Shown: in pieces, positions 1 through 7,164 of the stretch
How the letters are laid out: every line of letters starts with the position of its first letter
Numbering within the stretch: the first letter of the stretch is position 1
Source: Chloroflexota bacterium
GTDB taxonomy: Bacteria; Chloroflexota; Anaerolineae; Anaerolineales; E44-bin32
NCBI GenBank assembly: GCA_022561215.1
Contig: JADFRQ010000026.1
Span: 1 to 35,330 of the forward strand
Reading direction: 5' to 3'
Length of the DNA: 35,330 bases
The notes under the pieces: generated by a model
Told to the model about the DNA's origin: nothing
The model's database searches: none
The model's input: the letters and a program-made list of their open reading frames with translations, nothing else
Program-made: the position numbers and the translations under genes

Positions 1-1458
1 TACGCACTCCTCGGGGTACCAAGAAACGCAACACCCGACCAGCTTCGACGAGCCTATCGTGAAGCTGCCTTGCTTTTACACCCCGATCGCAATACGAATC
101 CGAATGATACAGAGCTCTTTCTCGAAATTGGCAAGGCCTACGAAACACTAATTGATCCCGAATCGCGTGCCGAATATGATGAAATATTAAATGACCAGGA
201 AGTCGAGCAAGCGTCAAAAGCGGGGTTCATCTGCCATGTGCACCAGAGCCGCGATTCCCTGCTCCAGCTTGGTGAACCGCAAGTTCACTACCTGCTCCTG
301 GATATTTTGCCCTCCCCTAACCTACCCTCAACTCGATCACCTATTAACCTATGTATTGTTATTGATCGCTCCACATCGATGGGCGGCCAGAGGTTGGATC
401 AGGTGCGCCTCGCTGCCCTCAATATCCTCGAAGGATTAGACCCCGGGGATACGGTCTCAATCGTCGCGTTCAGCGATCGAGCTGAGTTAGTCGTTTCTCC
501 CGCACAAGCTCGAGATATGTCGGTTGCACGCGCGAGATTTAGTCTCTTGCAAGCAGGCGGAGGCACGGAAATTGGCCAGGGGCTGGAGCTTGGTCTTATT
601 CAGCTGCAGCATTCTTTTATCCGTGAAGGGGTTAATCATCTGGTTTTATTGACCGATGGACGAACGTATGGTGATGAAGATTTATGTTTGCAACTGGCCG
701 ATCAGGCTGCCTCGTCGGGAATCACCATCAACGCGATCGGGATCGGGTCCGATTGGAGCGATCGCTTGATCGATGAGCTAACCAAAAGAACTGGTGGCCA
801 TGTTATGTTTTTAGACAGCCCGCGTTCCGTGGCTGTATTTTTGCAGCATATCTTTGAAGACCTAGCGCGCGTCTACGCTGGCCGCATGCAGCTCGATGGC
901 AGCCTGGCGCAACAAGTTGATTTGCGATCTGCTTTTAGGCTGTTGCCGGAACCGATGCCGCTTTCAGATACCCTGCCAATCGTTATGGGAAATTTGGGGC
1001 GCGAGGGAAAAATCCGTTTATTGCTAGAGCTGGTGATCCATCCCATTGGCCAGATCGATGAGCTTGATCTCGCCCATTTTTCAATCAGCGGGGATGTGCT
1101 CGGATTGGGAGCAGAACGACAAACCTTGCCCGTTTATGTTCGCAGCCAAGTTTCGAAAGATCCCGATTTAAAGCCTCCGCCGGAAGATATAGTTTCAGCC
1201 TTGAGCTACATCTCACTTTATAGAATGCAGGAAAAAGCGCGCCATGAAGCTGAATTAGGACAAACAGTCCAGGCCGCACGGCGCCTGGAAAATCTAGCAG
1301 AACAACTCATGGCATCTGGCGAGCGAGAGTTGGCAAAAGCGGCGTTAAATGAGGCCGCACAAGTTACCAGGACCCGGAGATTATCGCACGCGGGCGAAAA
1401 AATTCTTAAGTACGGCACACGTAGTCTTTTGCTACCTGCCAAGACGGAGGATCGATGA
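1..1458 (+). CDS. J-domain / vWA-domain protein (5' partial)
   Basis: The reading frame is open from base 1, so the gene starts upstream of the window. The first codons give YALLGVPRNATPDQLRRAYR followed by HPDRN, the helix II/III region of a DnaJ J-domain with its HPD motif, which stimulates Hsp70 ATPase. A vWA domain follows at roughly residues 75-270: the metal-site motif DRSTS, a GGGTEIG threonine loop and LTDGRTYGDED. The C-terminal 150 residues are helical with no recognised domain. J-domain fused to vWA suggests a chaperone adaptor that holds a partner through a metal-dependent adhesion site. It overlaps the next gene by 4 bases (ATGA), so the two are probably translationally coupled. 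There is no signal peptide in the visible part; a cytoplasmic location is inferred. Confidence 0.85.
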   Translation, partial: YALLGVPRNATPDQLRRAYREAALLLHPDRNTNPNDTELFLEIGKAYETLIDPESRAEYDEILNDQEVEQASKAGFICHVHQSRDSLLQLGEPQVHYLLLDILPSPNLPSTRSPINLCIVIDRSTSMGGQRLDQVRLAALNILEGLDPGDTVSIVAFSDRAELVVSPAQARDMSVARARFSLLQAGGGTEIGQGLELGLIQLQHSFIREGVNHLVLLTDGRTYGDEDLCLQLADQAASSGITINAIGIGSDWSDRLIDELTKRTGGHVMFLDSPRSVAVFLQHIFEDLARVYAGRMQLDGSLAQQVDLRSAFRLLPEPMPLSDTLPIVMGNLGREGKIRLLLELVIHPIGQIDELDLAHFSISGDVLGLGAERQTLPVYVRSQVSKDPDLKPPPEDIVSALSYISLYRMQEKARHEAELGQTVQAARRLENLAEQLMASGERELAKAALNEAAQVTRTRRLSHAGEKILKYGTRSLLLPAKTEDR

Positions 1459-1961
1459 TCGAGTGCCCCTCCTGCAAGCACCAGGACTTTGTGGGAACCT
1501 TCTTCTGCAGTGAGTGCGGAACAAGACTCACACACACTGCAATGGTCCCTGAAGAAATTATGAAAGCACAGGGACAAAACAATGCGACATCCCGCCTGGG
1601 TTCCAATGGTCCAAAATTGGAATCGGGCGCATTCCTGGGACTGCGTGTCGTTGATTCGGGAGATGTCATCTCCCTGCTTGGTCGTGATAATTTCACTTTG
1701 GGAAGGTCGGGAAAAAGTCAGGCGGTGATACCCGATGTAGATTTACTCCCCTATCAGGCGTTCGATCATGGCGTATCCAGGATTCATGCTGAAATTCAAA
1801 TGCGGCCGGATGGAATATTTCTAATCGATCTCGATAGTGCGAACAGTACGCTAGTAAATGGTCAACTTCTTAAGCCTCAAATTGCCTACCCCATTCATCA
1901 CGGCGACATTCTTGAACTTGGGGGGTTGCAATTGGAATTAATATCCCGCTACCGATTTTAA
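1455..1961 (+). CDS. Zinc-ribbon / FHA-domain protein
   Basis: 168 residues. The N-terminus carries CPSC (residues 4-7) and CSEC (18-21), a two-knuckle zinc ribbon. Residues about 75-165 form an FHA domain, which binds phosphothreonine peptides: LGRSG supplies the conserved Arg, GVSRIHAEI the SxxH motif and NSTLVNG the Asn-Gly turn. The start ATG overlaps the stop of the J-domain/vWA gene as ATGA. FHA domains read Ser/Thr kinase output, and a kinase gene lies about 4 kb downstream, but nothing in the sequence shows that the two interact. The function of the zinc ribbon is unknown. Confidence 0.85.
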   Translation: MIECPSCKHQDFVGTFFCSECGTRLTHTAMVPEEIMKAQGQNNATSRLGSNGPKLESGAFLGLRVVDSGDVISLLGRDNFTLGRSGKSQAVIPDVDLLPYQAFDHGVSRIHAEIQMRPDGIFLIDLDSANSTLVNGQLLKPQIAYPIHHGDILELGGLQLELISRYRF

Positions 1962-1970
1962 AGGAGAAGC

Positions 1971-2213
1971 ATGGCAATTCCCATCCTTATTCACCTCTCA
2001 GGAGAGGATCCAATCCGCGGGGAAATTGATGATTTTCCCAACCCTGCGGATACAAACATCACCGTCAACAATCCTCGTCACCGCGACGGCAAAGATATTC
2101 GCTACCTATTGGAGAACGTGGTCACCGTCATTTATCCCTTCCACCGCATTATGTTTATTGAAATTTTACCCTCGGCAGAGGAAGAGAAACTTATCGGCCC
2201 AGTGAGGGAGTAA
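1971..2213 (+). CDS. Small conserved-type hypothetical protein
   Basis: 80 residues, starting ATG eight bases after an AGGAG site (AAGGAGAAGC just before the start). No known domain is recognised. It is acidic and soluble, with a predicted beta-rich N-terminus ([17 protein letters not shown]) and a hydrophobic strand near [15 protein letters not shown]. It sits 9 bases after the FHA gene and one base before the response regulator, so it is almost certainly part of the same transcript. Gene status rests on the ribosome site, tight packing and codon use like its neighbours. I do not assign a function. Confidence 0.65.
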   Translation: MAIPILIHLSGEDPIRGEIDDFPNPADTNITVNNPRHRDGKDIRYLLENVVTVIYPFHRIMFIEILPSAEEEKLIGPVRE

Positions 2214-2214
2214 G

Positions 2215-2958
2215 ATGGCGACCTCAAAAAAAGCGCGTCGGCGAATTTTAGTTGTCGATGATGAACCGCGCATGATCCACTTCATTCGTTTGAACCTAGA
2301 ACACGACGGATTTGAGGTGCATGATGCTTCCTCCGGCAGCGAAGCGCTCAACAAAATGCGTGATATTCTCCCCGATCTCTTGCTTCTGGATGTGATGATG
2401 CCGGATTTAGATGGTTTCGAAACGTTACGTCTTATTCGCGAGATATCGACCGTACCCGTGATCATGCTCACGGCGAAAGGCGAGGAGGATGATCGCGTGC
2501 GCGGGCTCGAACTCGGCGCCGATGATTATGTCACCAAACCGTTTAGCCCGCGTGAGCTGGTCAGCCGGGTACGCGCCGTGCTACGCCGGACCGAGATGCC
2601 GGGTGAAGCGGTGCATGAAATCATCGAGGTTGACGAGCGGCTCAAGTTCGATTTCGATCGAAGGGAAATTTGGGTTGAGGATGAACTGGTGAAATTGCGG
2701 CCCACGGAATATCGTTTGTTATTTCACCTGGTTAAAAATGCCGGTTGGGTTGTTCCGCATGATCAACTTCTGGCAAAAGTCTGGGGCTACGAATATCGGG
2801 AAGAAACACATTATTTGCGTCTCTATGTCAATTACCTGCGTCAGAAACTCGAGGAAAATCCATCGGATCCTATCTATATCCTCACAGAACGCGGTGTTGG
2901 CTATCGCTTCGTTGACTTTCGCCGGAAGAAGAAACTACAATCATCATTAGATGAATAG
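2215..2958 (+). CDS. OmpR/PhoB-family response regulator
   Basis: 247 residues. The receiver domain (about 9-125) has the acidic pair DDE near residue 17, phospho-acceptor Asp59 in [12 protein letters not shown], the Thr of MLTAKG and Lys of TKPFSP. A winged-helix DNA-binding domain follows (about 145-235), with [16 protein letters not shown] and the recognition-helix region [18 protein letters not shown], ending in ERGVGYRF. Domain order and length are normal for the OmpR family. The start lies one base after the previous stop. No histidine kinase is adjacent; the GAF-PAS kinase at 10793 is the only one in the window, and pairing them would be speculation. Confidence 0.93.
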   Translation: MATSKKARRRILVVDDEPRMIHFIRLNLEHDGFEVHDASSGSEALNKMRDILPDLLLLDVMMPDLDGFETLRLIREISTVPVIMLTAKGEEDDRVRGLELGADDYVTKPFSPRELVSRVRAVLRRTEMPGEAVHEIIEVDERLKFDFDRREIWVEDELVKLRPTEYRLLFHLVKNAGWVVPHDQLLAKVWGYEYREETHYLRLYVNYLRQKLEENPSDPIYILTERGVGYRFVDFRRKKKLQSSLDE

Positions 2959-2974
2959 CGATTAGAGTATGAAT

Positions 2975-3017
2975 GGTTATAGCTCAGTTGGCTTAACGTG
3001 AACGTACGCCTGCCGAG
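2975..3017 (+). other. tRNA-Ile-like 5' half remnant
   Basis: The segment contains TATAGCTCAGTTGG, the invariant position 8/9 plus D-arm core of many bacterial tRNAs, followed 15 bases later by GTACGCCTG, which resembles the anticodon-stem entry of tRNA-Ile(GAT). The D-stem partner GAGC is missing, no anticodon loop forms, and the T-arm counterpart (GTTCGTTC at 3031-3038) does not pair. It is therefore not a working tRNA and is best read as a degraded tRNA or a chance match. It lies in the gap between two response-regulator genes, immediately upstream of the NarL-type start. Confidence 0.35.
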
Positions 3018-3050
3018 ATATATAATTAAAGTTCGTTCGGGGATATTTCG

Positions 3051-3704
3051 CTGGCAAAACAACGAATCTTGCTAGTAGATGATCATGAAGTGGTTCGACT
3101 GGGGTTGCGCGCTCTGCTGGATCAGCATCCCGATTTTGACGTTGTCGCCGAGGCAGCGACTGCCAAAGATGCCGTGGAGCGGACGAAGCTTTTCCTTCCC
3201 GACGTCGTAGTGATGGATATCCGTCTGAAAGGCGGATCGGGCATCGACGCCTGCCAAGAAATTATGAGCACCCATCCCGAAACAAAAGTAATAATGTTGA
3301 CTTCTTACGCAGAGGACGAAATGCTTTTTTCTGCAATCCGCGCAGGAGCAGCAGGGTACGTTCTTAAGCAAATCGGTGGCGACGATTTGGTGCGCGCGAT
3401 CGAAGCTGTAGGCCGCGGAGAAGCCTTGCTAGATCCTGCCGTTACCCAGCGTGTATTTCAGGAAGTCCGAAAAGCAGCCCGTGAACAGGAAGCTTCTGCG
3501 TTTGTTGAATTAACCCAGCAAGAAATGCATGTTCTCCAGCAAGTTGCGGAGGGCAAAACAAACCGCCAGATTGCCGAAAGCCTGTATCTCGGCAAGGGGA
3601 CTGTCCGAAATTATGTAAGCAGTATTCTCTCCAAATTAAATGTCAGAAATCGCGCGCAAGCGGCCGCTTATGCCGTTGAACATAATCTCAAGGATTTTTT
3701 ATAG
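3051..3704 (+). CDS. NarL/FixJ-family response regulator (probable CTG start)
   Basis: 217 residues from the start proposed here. Receiver domain: RILLVDDHE (acidic pocket), Asp56 in [11 protein letters not shown] as phospho-acceptor, Thr in IMLTSYAED and Lys in YVLKQIGG. LuxR-type helix-turn-helix at the C-terminus: [22 protein letters not shown] and [16 protein letters not shown]. The first ATG/GTG/TTG in frame is a TTG at 3069, which would cut away the first residues of beta-strand 1. A CTG at 3051, preceded six bases away by CGGGGAT, restores the usual [12 protein letters not shown]-terminus. An in-frame stop at 3027-3029 limits any longer protein. The gene is convergent with the next one. 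Confidence 0.88.
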   Translation: MAKQRILLVDDHEVVRLGLRALLDQHPDFDVVAEAATAKDAVERTKLFLPDVVVMDIRLKGGSGIDACQEIMSTHPETKVIMLTSYAEDEMLFSAIRAGAAGYVLKQIGGDDLVRAIEAVGRGEALLDPAVTQRVFQEVRKAAREQEASAFVELTQQEMHVLQQVAEGKTNRQIAESLYLGKGTVRNYVSSILSKLNVRNRAQAAAYAVEHNLKDFL

Positions 3705-3740
3705 GCTGGGTGAAAAGTGAAAAATAAGTTGGCCAAATCT

Positions 3741-4301
3741 TTATTGCCGGAATGACATGGTTCTGAAATCGATACTTCCCTGGCCCGAGCGCATGATTTC
3801 ATATGCCATTGAGCCAATCCAATCTCGAATAATTTCTTCCAGTTGATTTACGAAAGATAACCTCCCTGTGATTTCAATTTCACGCTCTCCTGCTTCGCTC
3901 CAAATTTCGAGCAGTAAGGCCTCTTCTTCCGTATCGAGCTTGGCAGCGGTGAAGCTGGATTTAAGATACCTGCTCTGCAGGGATTTATCTCGAAAATCAT
4001 TTGTTGCATTGGCTGATAACAAATTAGGAAGTTTTACATCGAATTCACCGAGTGCCTCCATCAAATCATGGCGAACGCCAAGTCCCTCCTGGCTCAAATT
4101 TGATTTCGCGGCTTGCACCTCCTTCAATACCTCGCGCATGAGGTAGATGGATGATGGCCCGTCAAGCACAAGCGTTTCAACCATCTTATTGAATGGGCCC
4201 ACCTCTTCAAGTGCAAGACAATCCTGGATTAGCTGCACTGCTTCCAACCGCACGTACGCGCGATGCGCGAAATTCAACAAATCCTCCATCGGATTACTCA
4301 A
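3741..4301 (-). CDS. Hypothetical protein, mainly helical
   Basis: 186 residues, no recognised family. It is rich in Leu, Glu and Ala, with long amphipathic helices and no signal peptide or membrane segment. The start ATG overlaps the 3' end of the DUF971 gene by 8 bases, so the two are co-transcribed and probably translationally coupled. The end faces the response regulator gene with a 36-base gap. Codon use and the overlap support a real gene. I cannot assign a function. Confidence 0.7.
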   Translation of the reverse strand: MSNPMEDLLNFAHRAYVRLEAVQLIQDCLALEEVGPFNKMVETLVLDGPSSIYLMREVLKEVQAAKSNLSQEGLGVRHDLMEALGEFDVKLPNLLSANATNDFRDKSLQSRYLKSSFTAAKLDTEEEALLLEIWSEAGEREIEITGRLSFVNQLEEIIRDWIGSMAYEIMRSGQGSIDFRTMSFRQ

Positions 4302-4638
4302 CAGTAGTCTCCGGCGGTCGCTTCGGGGTCAGCCCACGTAAGAATTCCCATGAATAGATTCCATGCGAATGTCCGTCCCCCCACACAATCTGAAGGGCAT
4401 AATTACCGATCTTCTCGATGCTCCTCAATTCGACGGAAGCGCTAGTTATTAACGGAATTTCTAGCATCTCTGGCGATGCAGGTTTACCCATATTTGCATG
4501 CCCGCCTTTGCACAACGCGCAAGGACATGCGGCGCGCAATCCGGCGAGAGGGTATATGCTTTGTTCCCCGTCCTGCCATTCGATCGAAAGGGTCGCTTTT
4601 GATTTTGATACCGCTATTTTTTTCGGCTTTGTGTCCAT
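4294..4638 (-). CDS. DUF971 (GBBH-like N-terminal domain) protein
   Basis: 114 residues matching the DUF971 fold, the small domain also found at the N-terminus of gamma-butyrobetaine hydroxylases. Visible hallmarks are LSIEWQDGEQSIYPLAGLRAACPCA near the start (cited here in part: LRAACPCALC), a central IGNYALQIVWGDGHSHGIYSWEFL block, and total length near 110. The CPCALCKGG stretch has three cysteines and the C-terminal region has GDGHSHG, both candidate metal ligands; stand-alone members are associated with iron-sulfur biology, but the exact role is not established. GAGGG lies upstream of the ATG with normal spacing. It is the first gene of a two-gene unit with the helical protein downstream. 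Confidence 0.85.
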   Translation of the reverse strand: MDTKPKKIAVSKSKATLSIEWQDGEQSIYPLAGLRAACPCALCKGGHANMGKPASPEMLEIPLITSASVELRSIEKIGNYALQIVWGDGHSHGIYSWEFLRGLTPKRPPETTVE

Positions 4639-4701
4639 TTGTTACCCTCGAAATGTATGATAACTGATGACACTTATTCCATCAACTTGTAGAATACCAG
4701 C

Positions 4702-5214
4702 TCAGGGATTTACCTCTCGCAAGAAATTGGCGACACTCCAGCCTTGAATTCCATTGTCATATGGATTTACGAGAAACCACCAGGTGTAACCATCCGCTTC
4801 TGTCGGCCCGCCGCGAACCTCGTAAACCTCATGTTCGAGAGCAAGGATATTCACAGCGGCGTCGAGATCGGGCGCGATCCTTAAGCGCAAGCCGGCACCG
4901 CCGGTGCCACTGACCTCCACCAAGTCGCCCTGCGCGTAGGTTACATTTTCGAATGGGATTTGTGTCTCGCTGGCGGTTTCTGTTCCCTGCGCTATTGGCG
5001 CAATGAGAATTGGAGCGTCGGTGTTTCTAGGGATGATGGTGATTTCAGGTAACGCTGAAATGCCGGAATTCGCATTTCTATTCAGCGACGCGAATACGAC
5101 CAAACCGGCAAATGCTACTCCCCCAACAACGATACCCGCCAATCCCCATAAACATCCTCCATCAAGTCGATTGGCCAGGCCAGCGGGAAGACGGCCAGAA
5201 AGCTGACTTTTCAT
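4702..5214 (-). CDS. Membrane-anchored SH3-like (SH3b) protein
   Basis: 170 residues. A single transmembrane segment lies at about 24-45 (LWGLAGIVVGGVAFAGLVVF), preceded by a basic cytoplasmic N-terminus. A Pro/Thr-rich linker follows. The C-terminal 75 residues look like a bacterial SH3 domain: GLRLRIAPDLDAAVNILAL, a GGPTEADGYTWWFLVNP strand and turn, and GWSVANFL at the end. Such domains usually bind cell-wall or exported ligands, so an outward-facing C-terminus is inferred. It is separated by 63 bases from the DUF971 gene upstream of which no shared promoter is obvious. Confidence 0.78.
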   Translation of the reverse strand: MKSQLSGRLPAGLANRLDGGCLWGLAGIVVGGVAFAGLVVFASLNRNANSGISALPEITIIPRNTDAPILIAPIAQGTETASETQIPFENVTYAQGDLVEVSGTGGAGLRLRIAPDLDAAVNILALEHEVYEVRGGPTEADGYTWWFLVNPYDNGIQGWSVANFLREVNP

Positions 5215-5499
5215 TTATTTTCGTTCCCGATGTAGACGGACCGTTCCTACAATCGCCGACTCCATAGATTTTATTCGCAACTTTTTGGTTCTCAAAGAAT
5301 ATACCAAATTTCTTCTTCGCACGAACCAGCACGCGCTAATCCTTCGTTCGCGCCGCCGAGTGATCGGGTGGATCAACATTTGTGGGCTCTTCGTCGATAT
5401 ACAAGAAAAAGACCCCCCCGATGCTGAAAAAGTCGCCTCCGCGAAATTAAAGATACGAACCCCGATCGCAGCCTGTCCTGAATTGGTAGACGTGCTTAA

Positions 5500-5855
5500 C
5501 TAGATCTTTGGGAACTTTTCCTTCGAAAAGCGCTTTATCCAGTCCAGATGACGAAGCCCTATCTCCTTTGCCCCAGCATTCGTCATTCCCAATCGCAGAG
5601 CCGCCAATGCAGCCTCCGTTCCGGCCAGCACAAGGGTAACCATGTCCACCGAAGCATCCTTCAGGCAACGGAGGCAACGTATTCCCCCTCCCCTACCACA
5701 TGCTCGGTGCACAGGATAAAATAAATTCCGCCCGTTGAAACGCGATCATGAAATGCCTGCCCCGCTGCGTTTATAGCGCAGACTGCATAGCGGCTCAAGG
5801 GAGCAACCGGAAATTGCCCGGCCAAGAGATTATGTGGTGCGCTAGCGGAGAGCAC
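5500..5855 (-). pseudogene. Possible frameshifted coding remnant
   Basis: Two overlapping minus-strand frames have protein-like composition. One (from 5855) ends in GEGEYVASVA and a stop at 5661. The other continues from about 5665 with LKDASVDMVTLVLAGTEAAL and ends at 5500. Joining them needs one frameshift at a short tandem (GGAGGCAACGGAGGCAACG, about 5670-5690 on the + strand). I do not recognise the product. The alternation of hydrophobic and Ala/Gly residues suggests an alpha/beta protein, but the evidence is only open frame and composition. The flanks 5215-5499 and 5856-5901 hold no supportable gene. Confidence 0.25.
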
Positions 5856-5901
5856 TTTTCGACTCGAGGCACCAAATTATCGCCTACTCCAGGGATCACG
5901 A

Positions 5902-5930
5902 TTGTCCCTGGCCTCGAGCGGGGATAGAAT
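5902..5930 (+). promoter_or_regulatory. Sigma-70-type promoter of the kinase gene
   Basis: TTGTCC (-35) and TAGAAT (-10) are separated by exactly 17 bases, ending 16 bases before the GTG of the kinase gene. A 7-bp inverted repeat, CCAGGGA...TCCCTGG (5889-5911), overlaps the -35 box and could be an operator. The following AAGGAGG (5936-5942) is the ribosome site. Confidence 0.6.
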
Positions 5931-5946
5931 TTGATAAGGAGGCAAC

Positions 5947-6984
5947 GTGGAGGAATGGTTCGACAGGCTCTTGGATGATCGTTATCAAATTTTCCGGGTT
6001 TTAGGATCGGGAGGGATGGCGAACGTCTTCTTGGCCAAAGATCTTAATCTTCAAAGAAATGTTGCCATCAAAGTTTTACGTGAAGATCTAATTTCCGATC
6101 CTTCCTTTCGCGCCCGCTTCTTGCAGGAGGCGCGCCTGGCAGCAAATTTATCCCATCCCAATATTGTCACAATCTATGATTTTGGGCATGACGCAGGACA
6201 GTTTTACATCATCATGGAACATGTCGAGGGCACCGATCTGAAGACGATGTTATTGAGGGAAGGCAAGCTTCCGATCAGCCAGGCAATCTCATTGATGATC
6301 CAAATCGGCACTGGCATTGGCTATGCGCATCGAGCCGGGCTTGTGCACTGCGATCTGAAACCGCAAAATATTCTCGTCTCCACAGATGGGCGAGTAAAAA
6401 TTACGGATTTTGGAATCTCTCAGGCACTCGCATCTCTGGCAACTGAAGAACCCTCGGAAATCGTATGGGGAAGCCCAAAATATTTTGCGCCCGAACAAGC
6501 AGCCGGGATCTCACCCTCCCCTGCGAGCGATGTTTATGCCCTGGGCGTGGTCCTCTTCGAAATGCTCACGAATTCGCTGCCTTTTGAGGCTGCAAGTTCT
6601 GAAGAATTGGCACACTTGCATCAGACCGCTCTGCCCCCATCCCCGCGTTCGATTAATCCTTTGATCCCACTTCAGCTTGAGCAGATTCTGCTAAAAGTGC
6701 TTTCTAAAGAGCCTGAAGCGCGTTATCGCACTGCGGATCAATTCGCACGCGTTTTGTCCAATCTTGCGCTGAATTCATCATCGTCCGCAGCAAATGATCA
6801 GGCGATCGCAGTAACCTCAAGAAGCAACCATGCAGCGGATAATCTTAGTATTTCTTCAAGAATCCAGTCCCAGCGGGTTGACTGGATCGCTGTGATCCTG
6901 GGTCTGCTCGCATTTCTCGCTCTTGGCGGGTTGATTCCGCTTTGGTTGTGGGTATGTTTGCGTTATGCATCTTGTTCCGGATAA
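5947..6984 (+). CDS. Ser/Thr protein kinase, membrane-anchored, non-RD type
   Basis: 345 residues, GTG start 4 bases after AAGGAGG. Hanks-type kinase domain: glycine loop LGSGGMANVF, catalytic Lys42 in VAIKVL, catalytic loop HCDLKPQN with Asp136, DFG at 154, and FAPEQA for the APE motif. The residue before the catalytic Asp is Cys rather than Arg, so it is a non-RD kinase, a class usually less dependent on activation-loop phosphorylation. A Ser/Ala-rich linker leads to one transmembrane segment near 312-337, and only about ten residues remain outside. Unlike PknB-type kinases it has no PASTA or other sensor domain, so input probably comes from a partner. It may feed the FHA protein at 1455; this is inference. 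Confidence 0.93.
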   Translation: MEEWFDRLLDDRYQIFRVLGSGGMANVFLAKDLNLQRNVAIKVLREDLISDPSFRARFLQEARLAANLSHPNIVTIYDFGHDAGQFYIIMEHVEGTDLKTMLLREGKLPISQAISLMIQIGTGIGYAHRAGLVHCDLKPQNILVSTDGRVKITDFGISQALASLATEEPSEIVWGSPKYFAPEQAAGISPSPASDVYALGVVLFEMLTNSLPFEAASSEELAHLHQTALPPSPRSINPLIPLQLEQILLKVLSKEPEARYRTADQFARVLSNLALNSSSSAANDQAIAVTSRSNHAADNLSISSRIQSQRVDWIAVILGLLAFLALGGLIPLWLWVCLRYASCSG

Positions 6985-7084
6985 ACAAAGGGCGTTTTTT
7001 TGCATTTTATCGCAGCCGGCTTAGGGATTCGAATCAAAATCGAAGGCGTGATCTGGCCTACTAGGCGGCCCCCTTCTGCTGCGG

Positions 7085-7090
7085 TATAAT
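7085..7090 (+). promoter_or_regulatory. Candidate -10 box of ftsH
   Basis: TATAAT preceded by GCGG, 75 bases upstream of the ftsH ATG. No good -35 is seen at the expected distance (7062-7067 is TAGGCG). The 70-base leader ends in a strong TAGGAGG ribosome site. The gap 6985-7084 shows no gene. Confidence 0.4.
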
Positions 7091-7164
7091 GTTGAAGATG
7101 TTCATCTCTACCCGAAAATGACATTTTAAGTTAGGTGAAGTTACACGTTTAATAGGAGGCTACC

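Noticed and set aside
5471-5499. tRNA-Leu-like D-arm (GAATTGGTAGACGTGCTT)
   Set aside because: Only the D-loop core matches; no acceptor, anticodon or T-arm can be built around it.
5500-5855. Microcompartment (BMC) shell protein
   Set aside because: The Ala-rich, beta-alpha rhythm was suggestive, but the conserved BMC signature positions are absent.
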